A stretch of 64,000 bases of DNA, from positions 37,504 through 101,503 of the forward strand of contig NZ_PVWN01000014.1 in NCBI RefSeq assembly GCF_003003885.1. Direction: 5' to 3'. Each line of letters opens with the position of its first letter. Within the stretch, counting starts at the first letter, position 1. A model generated the notes under the pieces. It was not told the DNA's origin, ran no database searches, and saw only the letters and a list, made by a program, of their open reading frames with translations. The position numbers were made by a program, and so were the translations under genes. This document shows, piece by piece, positions 32,693-41,224 of the stretch. Origin of the DNA: Chlorogloea sp. CCALA 695 (GTDB taxonomy: Bacteria > Cyanobacteriota > Cyanobacteriia > Cyanobacteriales > Chroococcidiopsidaceae).

Positions 32693-33478
32693 GTGAAAAC
32701 TGACAGCCTTTTTTATCGCTTGTTTCAGGAATTTCCTGATATCTTTTTTGAACTTATTGGTATTACACCGGAAATTGCTAGTAATTATCAATTTTCATCG
32801 GTGGAAGTCAAGCAAACTGCTTTTCGGATTGATGGGGTTTTTCTGTCGAACCTTGAAAGTAATCGCATTTACTTCGTTGAAGTCCAGTTTCAGCCCCAGC
32901 AAGAATTTTATTCGCGGTTTTTAGCGGAAATCTTTTTGTATCTGCGGCAAAATAAGCCCGAAAACGATTGGAGTGCGATCGTTTTGTATCCTAGCTCAAG
33001 CACAGACGCAGGCAATATCAAACATTACCGAGAATTTTTTGATAGCGGACGAATTAGACGCATTTATCTTAACGAGTTAAGCGGTGAGGTTTTTGATAAC
33101 TCGATAGCAATTAAAACTCTAAAGTTAATAGTTGCTCCCGAATCAAAAACTGTTGAGCAAGCAAGAGAGTTAGTAGAACGAGTCAGGCAACAAGACGACC
33201 AATTACAACAGGAAAAATTTGTACAATTAGTAGAGACAATATTGGTTTACAAGTTGCCTAATATGAGTCGGGAGGAAATAGAGGCAATGTTTGAGTTAAG
33301 CGATCTGAAACAAACAAAGGTTTATCAAGAAGCAAAACTAGAAGGCATAGTAGAAGGCAAGCTCCAATCTGTGCCAGGATTCTTAATACTAGGTTTGACT
33401 GTAGAACAAATAGCACAGGCGCTAGGTTTGAGCGTACAGCAAGTTAGACAAGCTGCCCAAAATCAAACCCCAGAGTAA
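32693..33478 (+). CDS. Rpn/DUF2887-type putative nuclease
   Basis: 261 residues, GTG start. The N-terminal two-thirds, DSLFYRLFQEFPDIFFELIG...SVEVKQTAFRIDGVF...IYFVEVQFQPQQEFYSRFLAEIFLYLRQN, is the DUF2887 family common in cyanobacteria and related to Rpn (PD-(D/E)XK) proteins. The acidic D and ExQ of FRIDG and VEVQF sit where the nuclease metal ligands would be. The C-terminus has the usual tail with LEGIVEGKL followed by a short helix-turn-helix-like stretch (LTVEQIAQALGLSVQQVRQ). Such proteins are often multicopy and spread by transfer. Role here unknown. Confidence 0.8.
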   Translation: MKTDSLFYRLFQEFPDIFFELIGITPEIASNYQFSSVEVKQTAFRIDGVFLSNLESNRIYFVEVQFQPQQEFYSRFLAEIFLYLRQNKPENDWSAIVLYPSSSTDAGNIKHYREFFDSGRIRRIYLNELSGEVFDNSIAIKTLKLIVAPESKTVEQARELVERVRQQDDQLQQEKFVQLVETILVYKLPNMSREEIEAMFELSDLKQTKVYQEAKLEGIVEGKLQSVPGFLILGLTVEQIAQALGLSVQQVRQAAQNQTPE

Positions 33479-33530
33479 ATGTAGTTAAGGCAAATTACTT
33501 GCACCTCAATCCTGTCGTTACAGCAATAAC

Positions 33531-34301
33531 ATGGCAATTACTCCCCAGCAATTGATTAAATGGAAACAACAAGGGCGACCAATTGTTGCCTTAACTGCTT
33601 GGGATTACGTTTTTGCTCAGTTATTAGACAATGCTGGGGTTGATTTAGTGTTAGTGGGCGATTCTTTAGCCACAATTTTAGGTTACGAAAATACTTTACC
33701 TGTAACCTTAGATGAAATGCTGCATCATGCTAAAGCTGTGCGTCGTGGAGTAAAAAAGGCTTTACTTGTTGTCGATTTGCCGTTTTTAACCTACCAAGAA
33801 AGTCCTCAACAAGCTCTACATTCGGCGGGACGAGTATTGAAGGAAACAGGCGCTCAAGCGGTAAAGTTAGAAGGGGGTTATCCCGCAATGATTGAAACTG
33901 TTGCCTATTTGGTGCAAGCAGGGATTCCTGTAATGGGTCATGTTGGTTTGACTCCCCAATCTATTCATCAGTTGGGATTGCGACAGCAGGGCAAAACCGA
34001 GGAAGCTGGAGAAAAAGTTTTAAATGAAGCGCTCGCACTGCAACAAGCTGGAGCCTTTAGTATGTTATTAGAACATATCCCCGCCTCTTTAGCTTTACAA
34101 ATTACCCGAAAACTAACTATTCCTACAATTGGCATTGGTGCGGGGGTGCATTGTGACGGTCAAATTTTAGTTACCGCCGATTTACTTGGTCTTTTGGAGC
34201 ATCAACCACCTTTTGCGAAAAGCTATATTAATTTACGCGCCCAAATTAACTCCGCAGTGCAGAATTTTGGGCAAGATGTTCGAGAAGGTAAATTTCCTTA
34301 G
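33531..34301 (+). CDS. panB: 3-methyl-2-oxobutanoate hydroxymethyltransferase
   Basis: 256 residues. PanB adds a hydroxymethyl group from methylene-tetrahydrofolate to ketoisovalerate, the first committed step to pantothenate and CoA. Family blocks are [30 protein letters not shown] (metal-binding D), [34 protein letters not shown] and [23 protein letters not shown]. The Mg2+- and substrate-binding residues appear intact. An intrinsic terminator follows. Confidence 0.96.
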   Translation: MAITPQQLIKWKQQGRPIVALTAWDYVFAQLLDNAGVDLVLVGDSLATILGYENTLPVTLDEMLHHAKAVRRGVKKALLVVDLPFLTYQESPQQALHSAGRVLKETGAQAVKLEGGYPAMIETVAYLVQAGIPVMGHVGLTPQSIHQLGLRQQGKTEEAGEKVLNEALALQQAGAFSMLLEHIPASLALQITRKLTIPTIGIGAGVHCDGQILVTADLLGLLEHQPPFAKSYINLRAQINSAVQNFGQDVREGKFP

Positions 34302-34308
34302 TGGTTTT

Positions 34309-34352
34309 GCAAGCAGACAAAAGGGAATAAATTTTCTGGCTGCTTGCTTTTA
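34309..34352 (+). terminator. Intrinsic terminator after panB
   Basis: The perfect 8-bp stem GCAAGCAG / CTGCTTGC (34309-34316 and 34340-34347) is followed by TTTTAT. It begins 8 bases after the panB stop and lies between convergent genes. Confidence 0.75.
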
Positions 34353-34354
34353 TA

Positions 34355-34627
34355 CTAAGAGATGCGATCGCTATGGATGGGCAAAGTACAACAATTGACT
34401 TCATCTAGACAAACTTTACCCCACTGCAATGCCCACCGGACTAGCTCTACTCGGTTATTTGCTCCCGTTTTGTCAAGAATATTACTAATATGATTATCGA
34501 CAGTACGTTTACTAATTTCTAACTCGTCAGCTATTTTTTCGTTAGTTAAGCCAGCAGCTACTAATTCGATTATTTGCATTTCCCTGTCTGACAGAGATGC
34601 CGGGGTTTGAGACTCGCTAATCGCCAT
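34355..34627 (-). CDS. Small LuxR-type regulator, PedR-like
   Basis: 90 residues, consisting almost only of a LuxR/FixJ helix-turn-helix: LSDREMQIIELVAAGLTNEKIADELEISKRTVDNHISNILDKTGANNRVELVRWALQWGK. No receiver domain is present. The tail DEVNCCTLP has two adjacent cysteines. Size and this cysteine-bearing tail recall PedR (Ssl0564) of Synechocystis, whose activity is known to change with thioredoxin and photosynthetic electron transport. Assignment as its orthologue is from memory, so no symbol is given. It converges on panB across a terminator. Confidence 0.75.
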   Translation of the reverse strand: MAISESQTPASLSDREMQIIELVAAGLTNEKIADELEISKRTVDNHISNILDKTGANNRVELVRWALQWGKVCLDEVNCCTLPIHSDRIS

Positions 34628-34723
34628 GACTTAATTTTATTCCTTTAGTATATTTACTTATTAGTATCCTTCTTAATTCTAGAGGATGCTTGCAGAGTCA
34701 GACTTTGCGCTAGAAGTAATCCC

Positions 34724-35167
34724 ATGACAATTTTTACTCTTTTGGCGATATCCATGCTATCTCGTACTGTAAAAATTTCCTTATTAGTATTATTTTTTAC
34801 TTTTGCTTTACTAATAAATACTGGTACAGGCATTGCTGAAGTATCTGTACAAAAGACTTTGCCGGAAACTACCCAACTTCGTCCATTACTAGATGCAACG
34901 ACTATTCCCGCCGAAAAAGTAAATAAGTTTGTGCAGGCATATTTGCAAGTTTGGCAGCTAATTTCGCGTCGCGAAAGCGAGTTACAAGCGGCAGAAACAG
35001 AGTTGGAATCGTTGCGGATCGCCCAAGAAATTGAAACTGAGGCGTTGGCAATTATTGAGCAAGCAGGTTTGACAAACCAAGAGTATCTACAGCTATTGGG
35101 ACTTGCTAATATTGATCCAGAATTTGGGGAAAGGGTCGCAACGGGGTTACAAGAAGCTAAAAACTAA
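34724..35167 (+). CDS. Secreted or membrane-anchored DUF4168 protein
   Basis: 147 residues. A hydrophobic N-terminal segment (VKISLLVLFFTFALLINTGTGIAE) acts as a signal peptide or anchor. The mature helical part, VNKFVQAYLQVWQLISRRESELQAAETELESL...IEQAGLTNQEYLQLLGLANIDPEFGERVATGL, matches the DUF4168 family (helical, periplasmic, often stress-related). An ATG at 34742 (MLSRTV...) is an alternative start that places the signal peptide nearer the N-terminus. A repeat element begins directly after the stop. Confidence 0.75.
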   Translation: MTIFTLLAISMLSRTVKISLLVLFFTFALLINTGTGIAEVSVQKTLPETTQLRPLLDATTIPAEKVNKFVQAYLQVWQLISRRESELQAAETELESLRIAQEIETEALAIIEQAGLTNQEYLQLLGLANIDPEFGERVATGLQEAKN

Positions 35168-35295
35168 TGGACTTGCTGAATTGGTAATGGGTAATTGGTA
35201 ATTGGTAGTAATTTCAATGCACAACTCCCAGTGCGGTAGGAATGAAAGGGACAGGAGATCAGAAAAGAAAAATTATTACTCTTTGAGCAACGCCA
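35168..35295. repeat. MITE-like element with heptamer repeats (copy A)
   Basis: The left end TGGACTTGCTGAA and the right end (reverse complement TGGCGTTGCTCAA) form imperfect terminal inverted repeats (10 of 13 identical). Next to the left end are tandem heptamers of the GGTAATT/GGTAATG type. The interior (TAATTTCAATGCACAA, TGCGGTA, GACAGGAGA) matches a second element at 48303-48428. No coding capacity. It starts one base after the stop of the DUF4168 gene. Confidence 0.7.
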
Positions 35296-35363
35296 AACTA
35301 ATTTATTAGTCAATTGAGGCTAATACGTCAGATAATAGCCATATTCTGCCGATCTATGTTGCT

Positions 35364-36335
35364 ATGAGCAATCCTCGCATACTTTGTCTTGGTGAAATTT
35401 TATTCGATTTGCTTGCCGATCAAATTGGGCGATCGCTCGATCTAGTCGAATCTTGGACACCCTACCCCGGCGGCGCACCCGCAAACGTTGCTTGCGCGTT
35501 GACAAAATTAGGCTCCACTTCTGGCTTTATAGGCTGCATTGGTGAAGATGAGCCGGGAAATCAATTAATTCAAGTTTTACAAGCTTCAGGAGTTGATGTA
35601 AGGGGCGTACAGCGACACAAAACTGCCCCCACAAGGCAAGTTTATGTAGTGCGGACAGAAGAAGGCGATCGCATTTTCGCCGGATTTGGTGACTTAGACA
35701 CGACAGAATTTGCTGATACCCAGTTGCAAGCAGAGCAATTACCTGAAAAGCTATTTGCAGAAGCGGATTTTTTGGTATTGGGGACGATCGCCCTTGCTTA
35801 TCCCCACAGCCATACCAGCGTCTATCGCGCTCTACAATTAGCAGAACAGTACAGCGTAATGGTAGTTTTAGATGTCAACTGGCGATCGGTGTTTTGGCAG
35901 CAAAATGTAGACACTGCTCGGCAAATTATTCAAAAAATATTTAATAAAATTGACTTCCTTAAGCTTTCAAAGGAAGAAGCACAATTGCTATTTGACAACA
36001 CAGATCCCGGCGCAATTACTTACCGTGTAGAAACCTTGGAAGGAGTGATAATCACTGATGGCGAAAATGGTTGCAGTTATTGTCTATCGCAAAATGAAGG
36101 GAAAGTCCCCGCTTTTTCTGTTCCTGTAGTCGATACAACAGGAGCAGGAGATAGTTTTGTCGCGGGTTTTGTCCATCGACTCGCACAACTTGGGATTAGG
36201 AATCTTAGCGATCCAGAAATGGCAAAAAAAGTAGTAACCTATGCTAGTGCGGCGGGAGCATTGACAACGTTAAAACCCGGCGCGATCGCATCTCAACCAA
36301 CGGCGGCAGAAATTGCAGCTTTTTTAGGTTACTAG
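35364..36335 (+). CDS. PfkB-family sugar kinase, probable fructokinase
   Basis: 323 residues of ribokinase/PfkB fold. The N-terminal signature GGAPANVACALTKLG (near residue 38), VVDTTGAGDSFVAGF with the catalytic Asp (near 255), and ILCLGEILFDLLAD at the start are typical of bacterial fructokinases. It phosphorylates a sugar, most likely fructose released from sucrose; specificity is inferred from similarity to cyanobacterial fructokinases. It stands alone and is followed by a palindromic repeat. Confidence 0.88.
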   Translation: MSNPRILCLGEILFDLLADQIGRSLDLVESWTPYPGGAPANVACALTKLGSTSGFIGCIGEDEPGNQLIQVLQASGVDVRGVQRHKTAPTRQVYVVRTEEGDRIFAGFGDLDTTEFADTQLQAEQLPEKLFAEADFLVLGTIALAYPHSHTSVYRALQLAEQYSVMVVLDVNWRSVFWQQNVDTARQIIQKIFNKIDFLKLSKEEAQLLFDNTDPGAITYRVETLEGVIITDGENGCSYCLSQNEGKVPAFSVPVVDTTGAGDSFVAGFVHRLAQLGIRNLSDPEMAKKVVTYASAAGALTTLKPGAIASQPTAAEIAAFLGY

Positions 36336-36351
36336 CAATTGTTAACAATTC

Positions 36352-36413
36352 TGGCATTGCTGAATTCAGTCTAAGAACCAATGCTAGAGACGTTGCATTG
36401 CAACGTCTCTACA
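36352..36413. repeat. Intergenic repeat element with 27-bp palindrome (copy 2)
   Basis: The left end TGGCATTGCTGAATTCAG leads to ACCAATGC and the palindrome at 36385-36411, identical base for base to the one at 31152-31178. It starts 17 bases after the sugar-kinase stop. It is shorter than copy 1 because about 20 bases between the left end and the palindrome are missing. Confidence 0.7.
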
Positions 36414-36471
36414 CCAACATTTATATATTTAAACTTGATAGCCCACCTTTTAAATAGGATGGTAATCGACT

Positions 36472-36795
36472 TTAGGCAGCTACTATTGAAGCTAAAGGAT
36501 CACCAATCGTACTAGAAGGTGCAGAAAATTCCCCGGTCAGCACGTACTCTAACCGCAATTTAAGCCAAGTAATAAACTGCGGATTAGTTGAAATAATTGC
36601 TGTTGGTTGTGGTGGACATTGAGCTTTAATTGCTGCCATTTCTGGCGCTTCTAAAAAAGCTGGTTGCTTGACTAACCAAAAATCAATAGTTTTTTCGTTT
36701 TCGTGATAGTTGCGAGTACGTTCCGTTAACACCTCGTCAATGGGTTCTTCCATTAAAAAGCGATCGCTCGCCAACACATAGTAATACGTCTGCAT
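36472..36795 (-). CDS. ycf54: Ycf54, Mg-protoporphyrin monomethyl ester cyclase accessory protein
   Basis: 107 residues. Ycf54 supports the aerobic cyclase (AcsF/CycI) that forms the fifth ring of chlorophyll. The whole protein reads as the family: TYYYVLASDRFLMEEPIDEVLTERTRNYHE, IDFWLVKQPAFLEAPEM and the highly conserved FITWLKLRLEYVLTGEF. It lies 32 bases after pdxJ on the same strand and is probably co-transcribed. Confidence 0.93.
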   Translation of the reverse strand: MQTYYYVLASDRFLMEEPIDEVLTERTRNYHENEKTIDFWLVKQPAFLEAPEMAAIKAQCPPQPTAIISTNPQFITWLKLRLEYVLTGEFSAPSSTIGDPLASIVAA

Positions 36796-36827
36796 AGTTC
36801 TAATCGCAAAAATTTGATTTTAACCTA

Positions 36828-37547
36828 TTACTTTCCTTGCATTGCTTGCTTCATTTCTCTTACCGCTCTTTCAATTCCTACCAGTGCAGCGCGGCTAATA
36901 ATCGTATGACCAATATTAAGTTCTTCCATCCCCGGAATACAAGCCACTGGGTAGACATTCCAGTAAGTTAGCCCGTGTCCGGCGTTGACGCGCAAACCAG
37001 CCTCTATTGCTTGCGCGCAGCCTTTAGCTAGTATAGTTAATTCTTTTTGACGATTAGCTTCATTTTTTGCCTCTGCATACTGTCCTGTATGCAATTCAAT
37101 AAATTTAGCCTGTACCTTAACTGATTCGGCAATTTGCGCCTCATCCGCGTCAATAAACAAACTGACAGGAATACCCGCAGATTGCAATTTATCTACTATT
37201 TCACCAATGCGATCGCTCTGAGCAACAATATTTAACCCACCTTCGGTAGTCACTTCTTCCCGTTTTTCGGGGACTAAAGTTACATAATCAGGTTTGACCT
37301 CTAGAGCAATATTTACCATTTCATCGATAGCCGCCATTTCTAGATTGAGGTGCGATCGCACAGTTTGCCGCAATAAATGCACATCCCGATCTTGAATATG
37401 TCGCCGATCTTCGCGTAAATGGACAGTAATGCCATCTGCACCCGCCAATTCTGCTAGAACCGCCGCCGCTACTGGGTCAGGTTCTACAGTGCGCCGTGCT
37501 TGCCTAATCGTGGCAATGTGATCGATATTTACTCCCAGCGTAAGCAA
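36828..37547 (-). CDS. pdxJ: Pyridoxine 5'-phosphate synthase
   Basis: 239 residues. PdxJ condenses 1-deoxyxylulose 5-phosphate with 3-amino-2-oxopropyl phosphate to make pyridoxine 5'-phosphate. TIM-barrel signatures: [17 protein letters not shown] at the N-terminus, [55 protein letters not shown] and the C-terminal [12 protein letters not shown] and [10 protein letters not shown]. The catalytic Glu and His residues are present in these blocks. First gene of a probable pdxJ-ycf54 unit. Confidence 0.96.
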   Translation of the reverse strand: MLTLGVNIDHIATIRQARRTVEPDPVAAAVLAELAGADGITVHLREDRRHIQDRDVHLLRQTVRSHLNLEMAAIDEMVNIALEVKPDYVTLVPEKREEVTTEGGLNIVAQSDRIGEIVDKLQSAGIPVSLFIDADEAQIAESVKVQAKFIELHTGQYAEAKNEANRQKELTILAKGCAQAIEAGLRVNAGHGLTYWNVYPVACIPGMEELNIGHTIISRAALVGIERAVREMKQAMQGK

Positions 37548-37622
37548 TTTCTATCTCCTGTTTGTGTCAATTTTTTATCGCCCAAGGCAGAATAAAAAGT
37601 AGGCTTTTAATACATTTGTTCT

Positions 37623-37952
37623 ATGAAACTGCAAATTTTAGCAACCCTAACGATACTTGCCACAACGTCACTTAATTTCCCTGTCAAAGCTCAATCAGTG
37701 CCGCCAACTTCAGATAATCGAGTTTTAAACGCTTGCGTCCAAAACCAAGCCGAAACCTTACCCGTACCTTTTAGCGATGTCTCTCCCGACCATTGGGCTT
37801 TTAAAGCTGTAATGACGATGCACTATTGCGGGGCTTTCCGCCAAGCTACGCCTCCAGCTTTATTTGAGCGATTAAAACCGACTCAAAGCCAACAGGCGCA
37901 ATCTCAAGCGGAAAACTCACCGCAAGCAAAGCCAAATCTAAACGGCGGCTAA
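37623..37952 (+). CDS. Small secreted protein with an SLH-like segment
   Basis: 109 residues with a signal peptide (MKLQILATLTILATTSLNFP, then VKAQS). The core VPFSDVSPDHWAFKAVMTMHYCGAFR is like the first half of an S-layer homology repeat (FxDVxxxHWA). The tail is low-complexity, rich in Gln, Ser and Pro. Two cysteines (in NACVQNQ and HYCGAF) may pair. Its 3' end overlaps that of the opposing ferritin-like gene by 15 bases. Function unknown. Confidence 0.6.
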   Translation: MKLQILATLTILATTSLNFPVKAQSVPPTSDNRVLNACVQNQAETLPVPFSDVSPDHWAFKAVMTMHYCGAFRQATPPALFERLKPTQSQQAQSQAENSPQAKPNLNGG

Positions 37953-38684
37953 ATCGGGTACATTAACGGGGGTTTCTTCTTGGGGGAAGCCCTCTTGAAC
38001 TAAGGTAGGTGGTTGTCCCTTTGGCTGCAATAAGCCACCAATCATCGCTAACATCGCGTTTACTTTGCGATCGCGCCACTGGGCTACTAACTTCTGCACG
38101 TCCGCCGTACTCATCCTTCGCTGCATTGCTTCGTAGAGGTAAGCTGCATGAAGAGTCTCATCACTAGCAACGCTAAGTAGGCTCTTTTTGAGGTTGCGAC
38201 TTGTGGCTTCATCATCGGGAAGAACTTTCGCCATCCGCGCAAAGTCTTTACTAGCATCTAGTTCCAAAATGTAGGTACTACCCAGAAATACATCCCAGTT
38301 TATATTTTCTGGTTTGAGTTGCTCGGAAGTATAGCCTGCGAAGAAATTATCGAAAAAAGGACTGCGCTGGGTAGATTCGGCGGTTTTTGGCTTGCTTTTA
38401 AAGTCAATGACTTGTTTATTTATTTGCTTCAAAGCATGGGCAAATATTTGTCCGTGCCTTTTTTCATCTTCGGCGTGTTGGGCTAGTTTCTCCGCCATCC
38501 AAGTGTCGCCTTCATTCGCCGCGCGATCGCTAAGTTTTTCTAGCATCGGTACTGCGCCAGATTCTGCAAGCTGAAACATTGCCAGCGTATTTGGGCGAGT
38601 TTGAGGATCGCGGATTTGACGGGCGGTAAAATAAGCAACGCCACTAGACCCGACTAGGTGCAAAATGTGAGTAATCAAGCTCAT
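37938..38684 (-). CDS. Ferritin-like di-iron protein
   Basis: 248 residues, all-helical. Metal-ligand patterns of ferritin-like carboxylate proteins are visible: LAESGAVPMLEKL (E), HAEDEKRHGQIFAHAL (ExxRH), YILELDASKDF (E) and VASDETLHAAYLYEA (ExxH), consistent with a four-helix bundle holding two irons. Not classical ferritin or rubrerythrin. Enzyme activity is not deducible; an oxidative-stress or redox role is a guess. It is divergent from the secreted nuclease gene. Confidence 0.7.
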   Translation of the reverse strand: MSLITHILHLVGSSGVAYFTARQIRDPQTRPNTLAMFQLAESGAVPMLEKLSDRAANEGDTWMAEKLAQHAEDEKRHGQIFAHALKQINKQVIDFKSKPKTAESTQRSPFFDNFFAGYTSEQLKPENINWDVFLGSTYILELDASKDFARMAKVLPDDEATSRNLKKSLLSVASDETLHAAYLYEAMQRRMSTADVQKLVAQWRDRKVNAMLAMIGGLLQPKGQPPTLVQEGFPQEETPVNVPDLAAV

Positions 38685-38774
38685 GAGTGTTTGCGCTTAA
38701 AAGTAAAGAGTCTACTTTACTTATGCTATCTATCGACTATTAAAATTGCACGCCCTGAAAGAAAGTTGCCATCT

Positions 38775-39332
38775 ATGAAAATTCTGCAAAGATTGTTCTA
38801 TTTATGTTTAACGCCCATTTTTATACTCGCTTTGCAAGGCTGTAATCCCCAGAACGCAAATCAATACTCTGTTAAGCGTGTCAGTGACGGCGATACGATT
38901 ACTTTGACAGACTCTAGCGGCGCAGATGTTAAAGTCCGCTTTGCTTGCGTTGATGCGCCGGAAATTGCCCATACTAAATCCGAAAAACTTAGTAAAAAAG
39001 CTATAGATAAAGATCAGTTTAAATGGGGAAACCAGGCACAGATGCGAGTTGAGCAGTTAATAAAGCTTAAAGGCGATCATGTTACTTTAACTATCACCGA
39101 TACTGATCGCTACGGGCGTAAAATTAGCGAAGTTCGTTTAGGCGATCGCACTTTTGTTCAAGAAGTCCTCGTTCGTGAAGGTTTAGCCCTCGTTTATCGT
39201 CCTTATTTGAAAAACTGCCCTAGCGCCGTAGCCATTGAACAAGCCGAAACTGAAGCTAAAAGCAATCGTCGCGGTGTTTGGAGCGATGCTAAGTTTGTTG
39301 AGCCTTGGGCTTATCGCCGCCGCAAAAATTAA
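38775..39332 (+). CDS. Thermonuclease-family (SNase) lipoprotein
   Basis: 185 residues from the ATG at 38775 (GAAAG upstream). The open frame extends further 5', but the signal peptide MKILQRLFYLCLTPIFILAL, with lipobox LALQGC, starts here. The staphylococcal-nuclease fold shows RVSDGDTITL, KVRFACVDAPEIAH (R and D of the active site), TDRYGRKISEVRLGDRTFVQEVLVREGLALVY (catalytic E and R region) and RRGVW. It should be a membrane-tethered Ca2+-dependent nuclease on the outer face. Its stop is one base from that of the convergent transporter gene. Confidence 0.88.
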   Translation: MKILQRLFYLCLTPIFILALQGCNPQNANQYSVKRVSDGDTITLTDSSGADVKVRFACVDAPEIAHTKSEKLSKKAIDKDQFKWGNQAQMRVEQLIKLKGDHVTLTITDTDRYGRKISEVRLGDRTFVQEVLVREGLALVYRPYLKNCPSAVAIEQAETEAKSNRRGVWSDAKFVEPWAYRRRKN

Positions 39333-39333
39333 T

Positions 39334-40869
39334 TTAATTTGAAAGCTGATTTTTGGGTAGCTTTACTTTACGAGTAACAGGATTAAACCACTGTTCTAAA
39401 CGACTAAAAACTTGAGAGGAGAAAATAGTTAGCACCAGATAAATAAAAGCAACCGCCGCATAGATTTCAAAAGAGCGGTAATTAGTAGCAACAATTAGTT
39501 GACCGTTGCGAAACAACTCTTCAAAGCCAATTACCGCCACTAAGCTAGTATCTTTGAGCATACTAATAAACTCATTGCCCAATGGCGGTAGCATCCGCCT
39601 TAAGGCTTGGGGAAAGACAACATAGCGCATAGTTTGATTAGAACTCATCCCCAACGACTCCGCCGCCTCCGATTGGCCCATTTCAATAGACTGAATCCCA
39701 GCGCGGACAATTTCGGCAATATAAGCCGTACTATTGAGGCTCAAAGCAATTACCGCCGCCGTCCAACGATTGAGATTGAAGCCAAAACCAAGCTCTTGAG
39801 AAATTGCAGGTAAGCCAAAATAAATCATAAAAATCTGCACCAGTAAAGGCGTACCTCGAAAAAAATCTATATAAGCCCTCGCCGCCCATCGAATAGGTAA
39901 AATCTGAGAAAGGCGAATAATTCCCAGTAGAGAGCCACCTATCAAGCCTAAAATTACTGATAAAGCCGTAAGTTGTAACGTCACCACAGCGCCGCGTAGC
40001 AGCAATGGTATTGCAGTTGAGATCGTTGTAAAAGCAGACTGACCCGTTGTAGATTGAGTTTGAAAGGGCAATCTTTCCGGTAATTTTGGAGGCTGAACCC
40101 CAAACCATTTTTGATAAACTTGGGCGTAGACACCATTACCAAGCAGCTTTGCCAAACCGCGATCAATTAGCGCCAAATTAGGGGAGTTTTGAGGAGTAGG
40201 AAAGCCAAAATACTCCTCGGTAAGTAGTTTTCCCACCACTTTAACCCCTTCAACATTTCCCGAATTAATCGCGTACAAAATTACTGGCTCATCATGCAGC
40301 AAAGCATCGACATTACCATTTAGCAACTCCCTAATCGCTGTTGGTGCATCATCAAAACTGCGAACTTTCGCCCCAGGAATAGCCGCCGCCTTTTGCGCGC
40401 CTGTCGTGCCAATTTGCACAGAAATCCGCTTATTATTTAAGCTTTCAAAGCCTGTAATACTTTGGTCATTAGTACGGGTTGCGATCGCAAGACCTGATCT
40501 AAAATAAGGACGAGAGAAGGAAACCGTCTTAGCCCTTTCTTCGGTAATTGTCATCGCCGCCACCGCCGCATCAATGGTACGCGCTTGCAACGCCGGAATC
40601 ATCCCCGCAAAAGGCAAGTTTTGATAAGTAATCTTAAAACCCGATACGCGCGCGATCGCATTCATCAAATCCACATCAAAACCTTGCAATTCTCCCGTGT
40701 CGGTTTGAAACTCAAAAGGTGGATAAGTTCCTTCTACGGCAATTGTGAGGGTTTTATCTGCCGCCAAAGAATTAGAATTAGTACAACCAGAAACCAAAAT
40801 CAAACAAACTAACCCCGCCAATATTTGCAGCCACCAGTAGCTAGTTTTTTTGCCATTCCTAGAGTTCAT
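39334..40869 (-). CDS. Amino-acid ABC transporter, fused substrate-binding and permease (BgtB-like)
   Basis: 511 residues. A signal or lipoprotein segment (LVCLILVSGCTNS) is followed by a periplasmic solute-binding domain (about 35-265: LTIAVEGTYPPFEFQTDTGELQGFDVDLMNAIARVSGF..., GNVDALLHDEPVILYAI) and then a HisM/GlnP permease domain (about 285-500) with five or six membrane helices and the EAA loop EAAESLGMSSNQTMRYVVFPQALRRMLPPLGNEFI. This architecture is that of cyanobacterial BgtB, which with the ATPase BgtA imports basic amino acids and glutamine. No ATPase gene is next to it; in cyanobacteria it is often elsewhere. Confidence 0.88.
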   Translation of the reverse strand: MNSRNGKKTSYWWLQILAGLVCLILVSGCTNSNSLAADKTLTIAVEGTYPPFEFQTDTGELQGFDVDLMNAIARVSGFKITYQNLPFAGMIPALQARTIDAAVAAMTITEERAKTVSFSRPYFRSGLAIATRTNDQSITGFESLNNKRISVQIGTTGAQKAAAIPGAKVRSFDDAPTAIRELLNGNVDALLHDEPVILYAINSGNVEGVKVVGKLLTEEYFGFPTPQNSPNLALIDRGLAKLLGNGVYAQVYQKWFGVQPPKLPERLPFQTQSTTGQSAFTTISTAIPLLLRGAVVTLQLTALSVILGLIGGSLLGIIRLSQILPIRWAARAYIDFFRGTPLLVQIFMIYFGLPAISQELGFGFNLNRWTAAVIALSLNSTAYIAEIVRAGIQSIEMGQSEAAESLGMSSNQTMRYVVFPQALRRMLPPLGNEFISMLKDTSLVAVIGFEELFRNGQLIVATNYRSFEIYAAVAFIYLVLTIFSSQVFSRLEQWFNPVTRKVKLPKNQLSN

Positions 40870-41209
40870 TAAAAACCTAAGCTAATAAATTTATAAGAAA
40901 CAATACCACCAACGCGCGGGTATCCTCACTCTTGCAAGCAAAAAAGCTGTAAAGTTTTCCCTTTCGCAAAATTGTGACAGATAAGCCGGGTGGGACGCTC
41001 CTTTTGAGAAATTATCTGTTTACGATGACTTGCATAACTACTTTTAGTTTTTCGGGGCGCTTTGCTAAGTAAAAACTAGCTGCTTATTAAGCAAAGAGAA
41101 AAAGTATCCAAACTTTAACTCATTCCAGGGGCTAATAGTAGTACAAAAATATTATTAAGGGCTGACAGCTTGCACTCATTGGCTTTAAGATAAGCCAATA
41201 ACCCACGCA
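40870..41209. other. 340-bp intergenic region with structured right end
   Basis: It separates the transporter (minus) from the HerA-like gene (plus). No coding frame. The only clear structure is a bipartite inverted repeat at 41169-41216 at its right end. A G+C-rich segment around 40985-41005 (AAGCCGGGTGGGACGCTCC) stands out from the A+T-rich surroundings but was not recognised. Confidence 0.45.
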
Positions 41210-41216
41210 GTGCAAG
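41169..41216 (+). promoter_or_regulatory. Bipartite hairpin at the start of the HerA-like gene
   Basis: Outer arms CTTGCACT (41169-41176) and AGTGCAAG (41209-41216) and inner arms ATTGGCTT (41178-41185) and AAGCCAAT (41192-41199) are perfect inverted repeats, 8 bp each, with a 6-base apical loop and an asymmetric internal bulge of 1 and 9 bases. The structure ends 8 bases before the ATG at 41225 and would cover the normal ribosome-binding window. No Shine-Dalgarno is visible outside it. Confidence 0.5.
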
Positions 41217-41224
41217 TAAGCCGC

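Noticed and set aside
38658..38774. 39-codon N-terminal extension of the SNase lipoprotein
   Set aside because: It would bury the signal peptide and lipobox and overlaps the start of the divergent ferritin-like gene.
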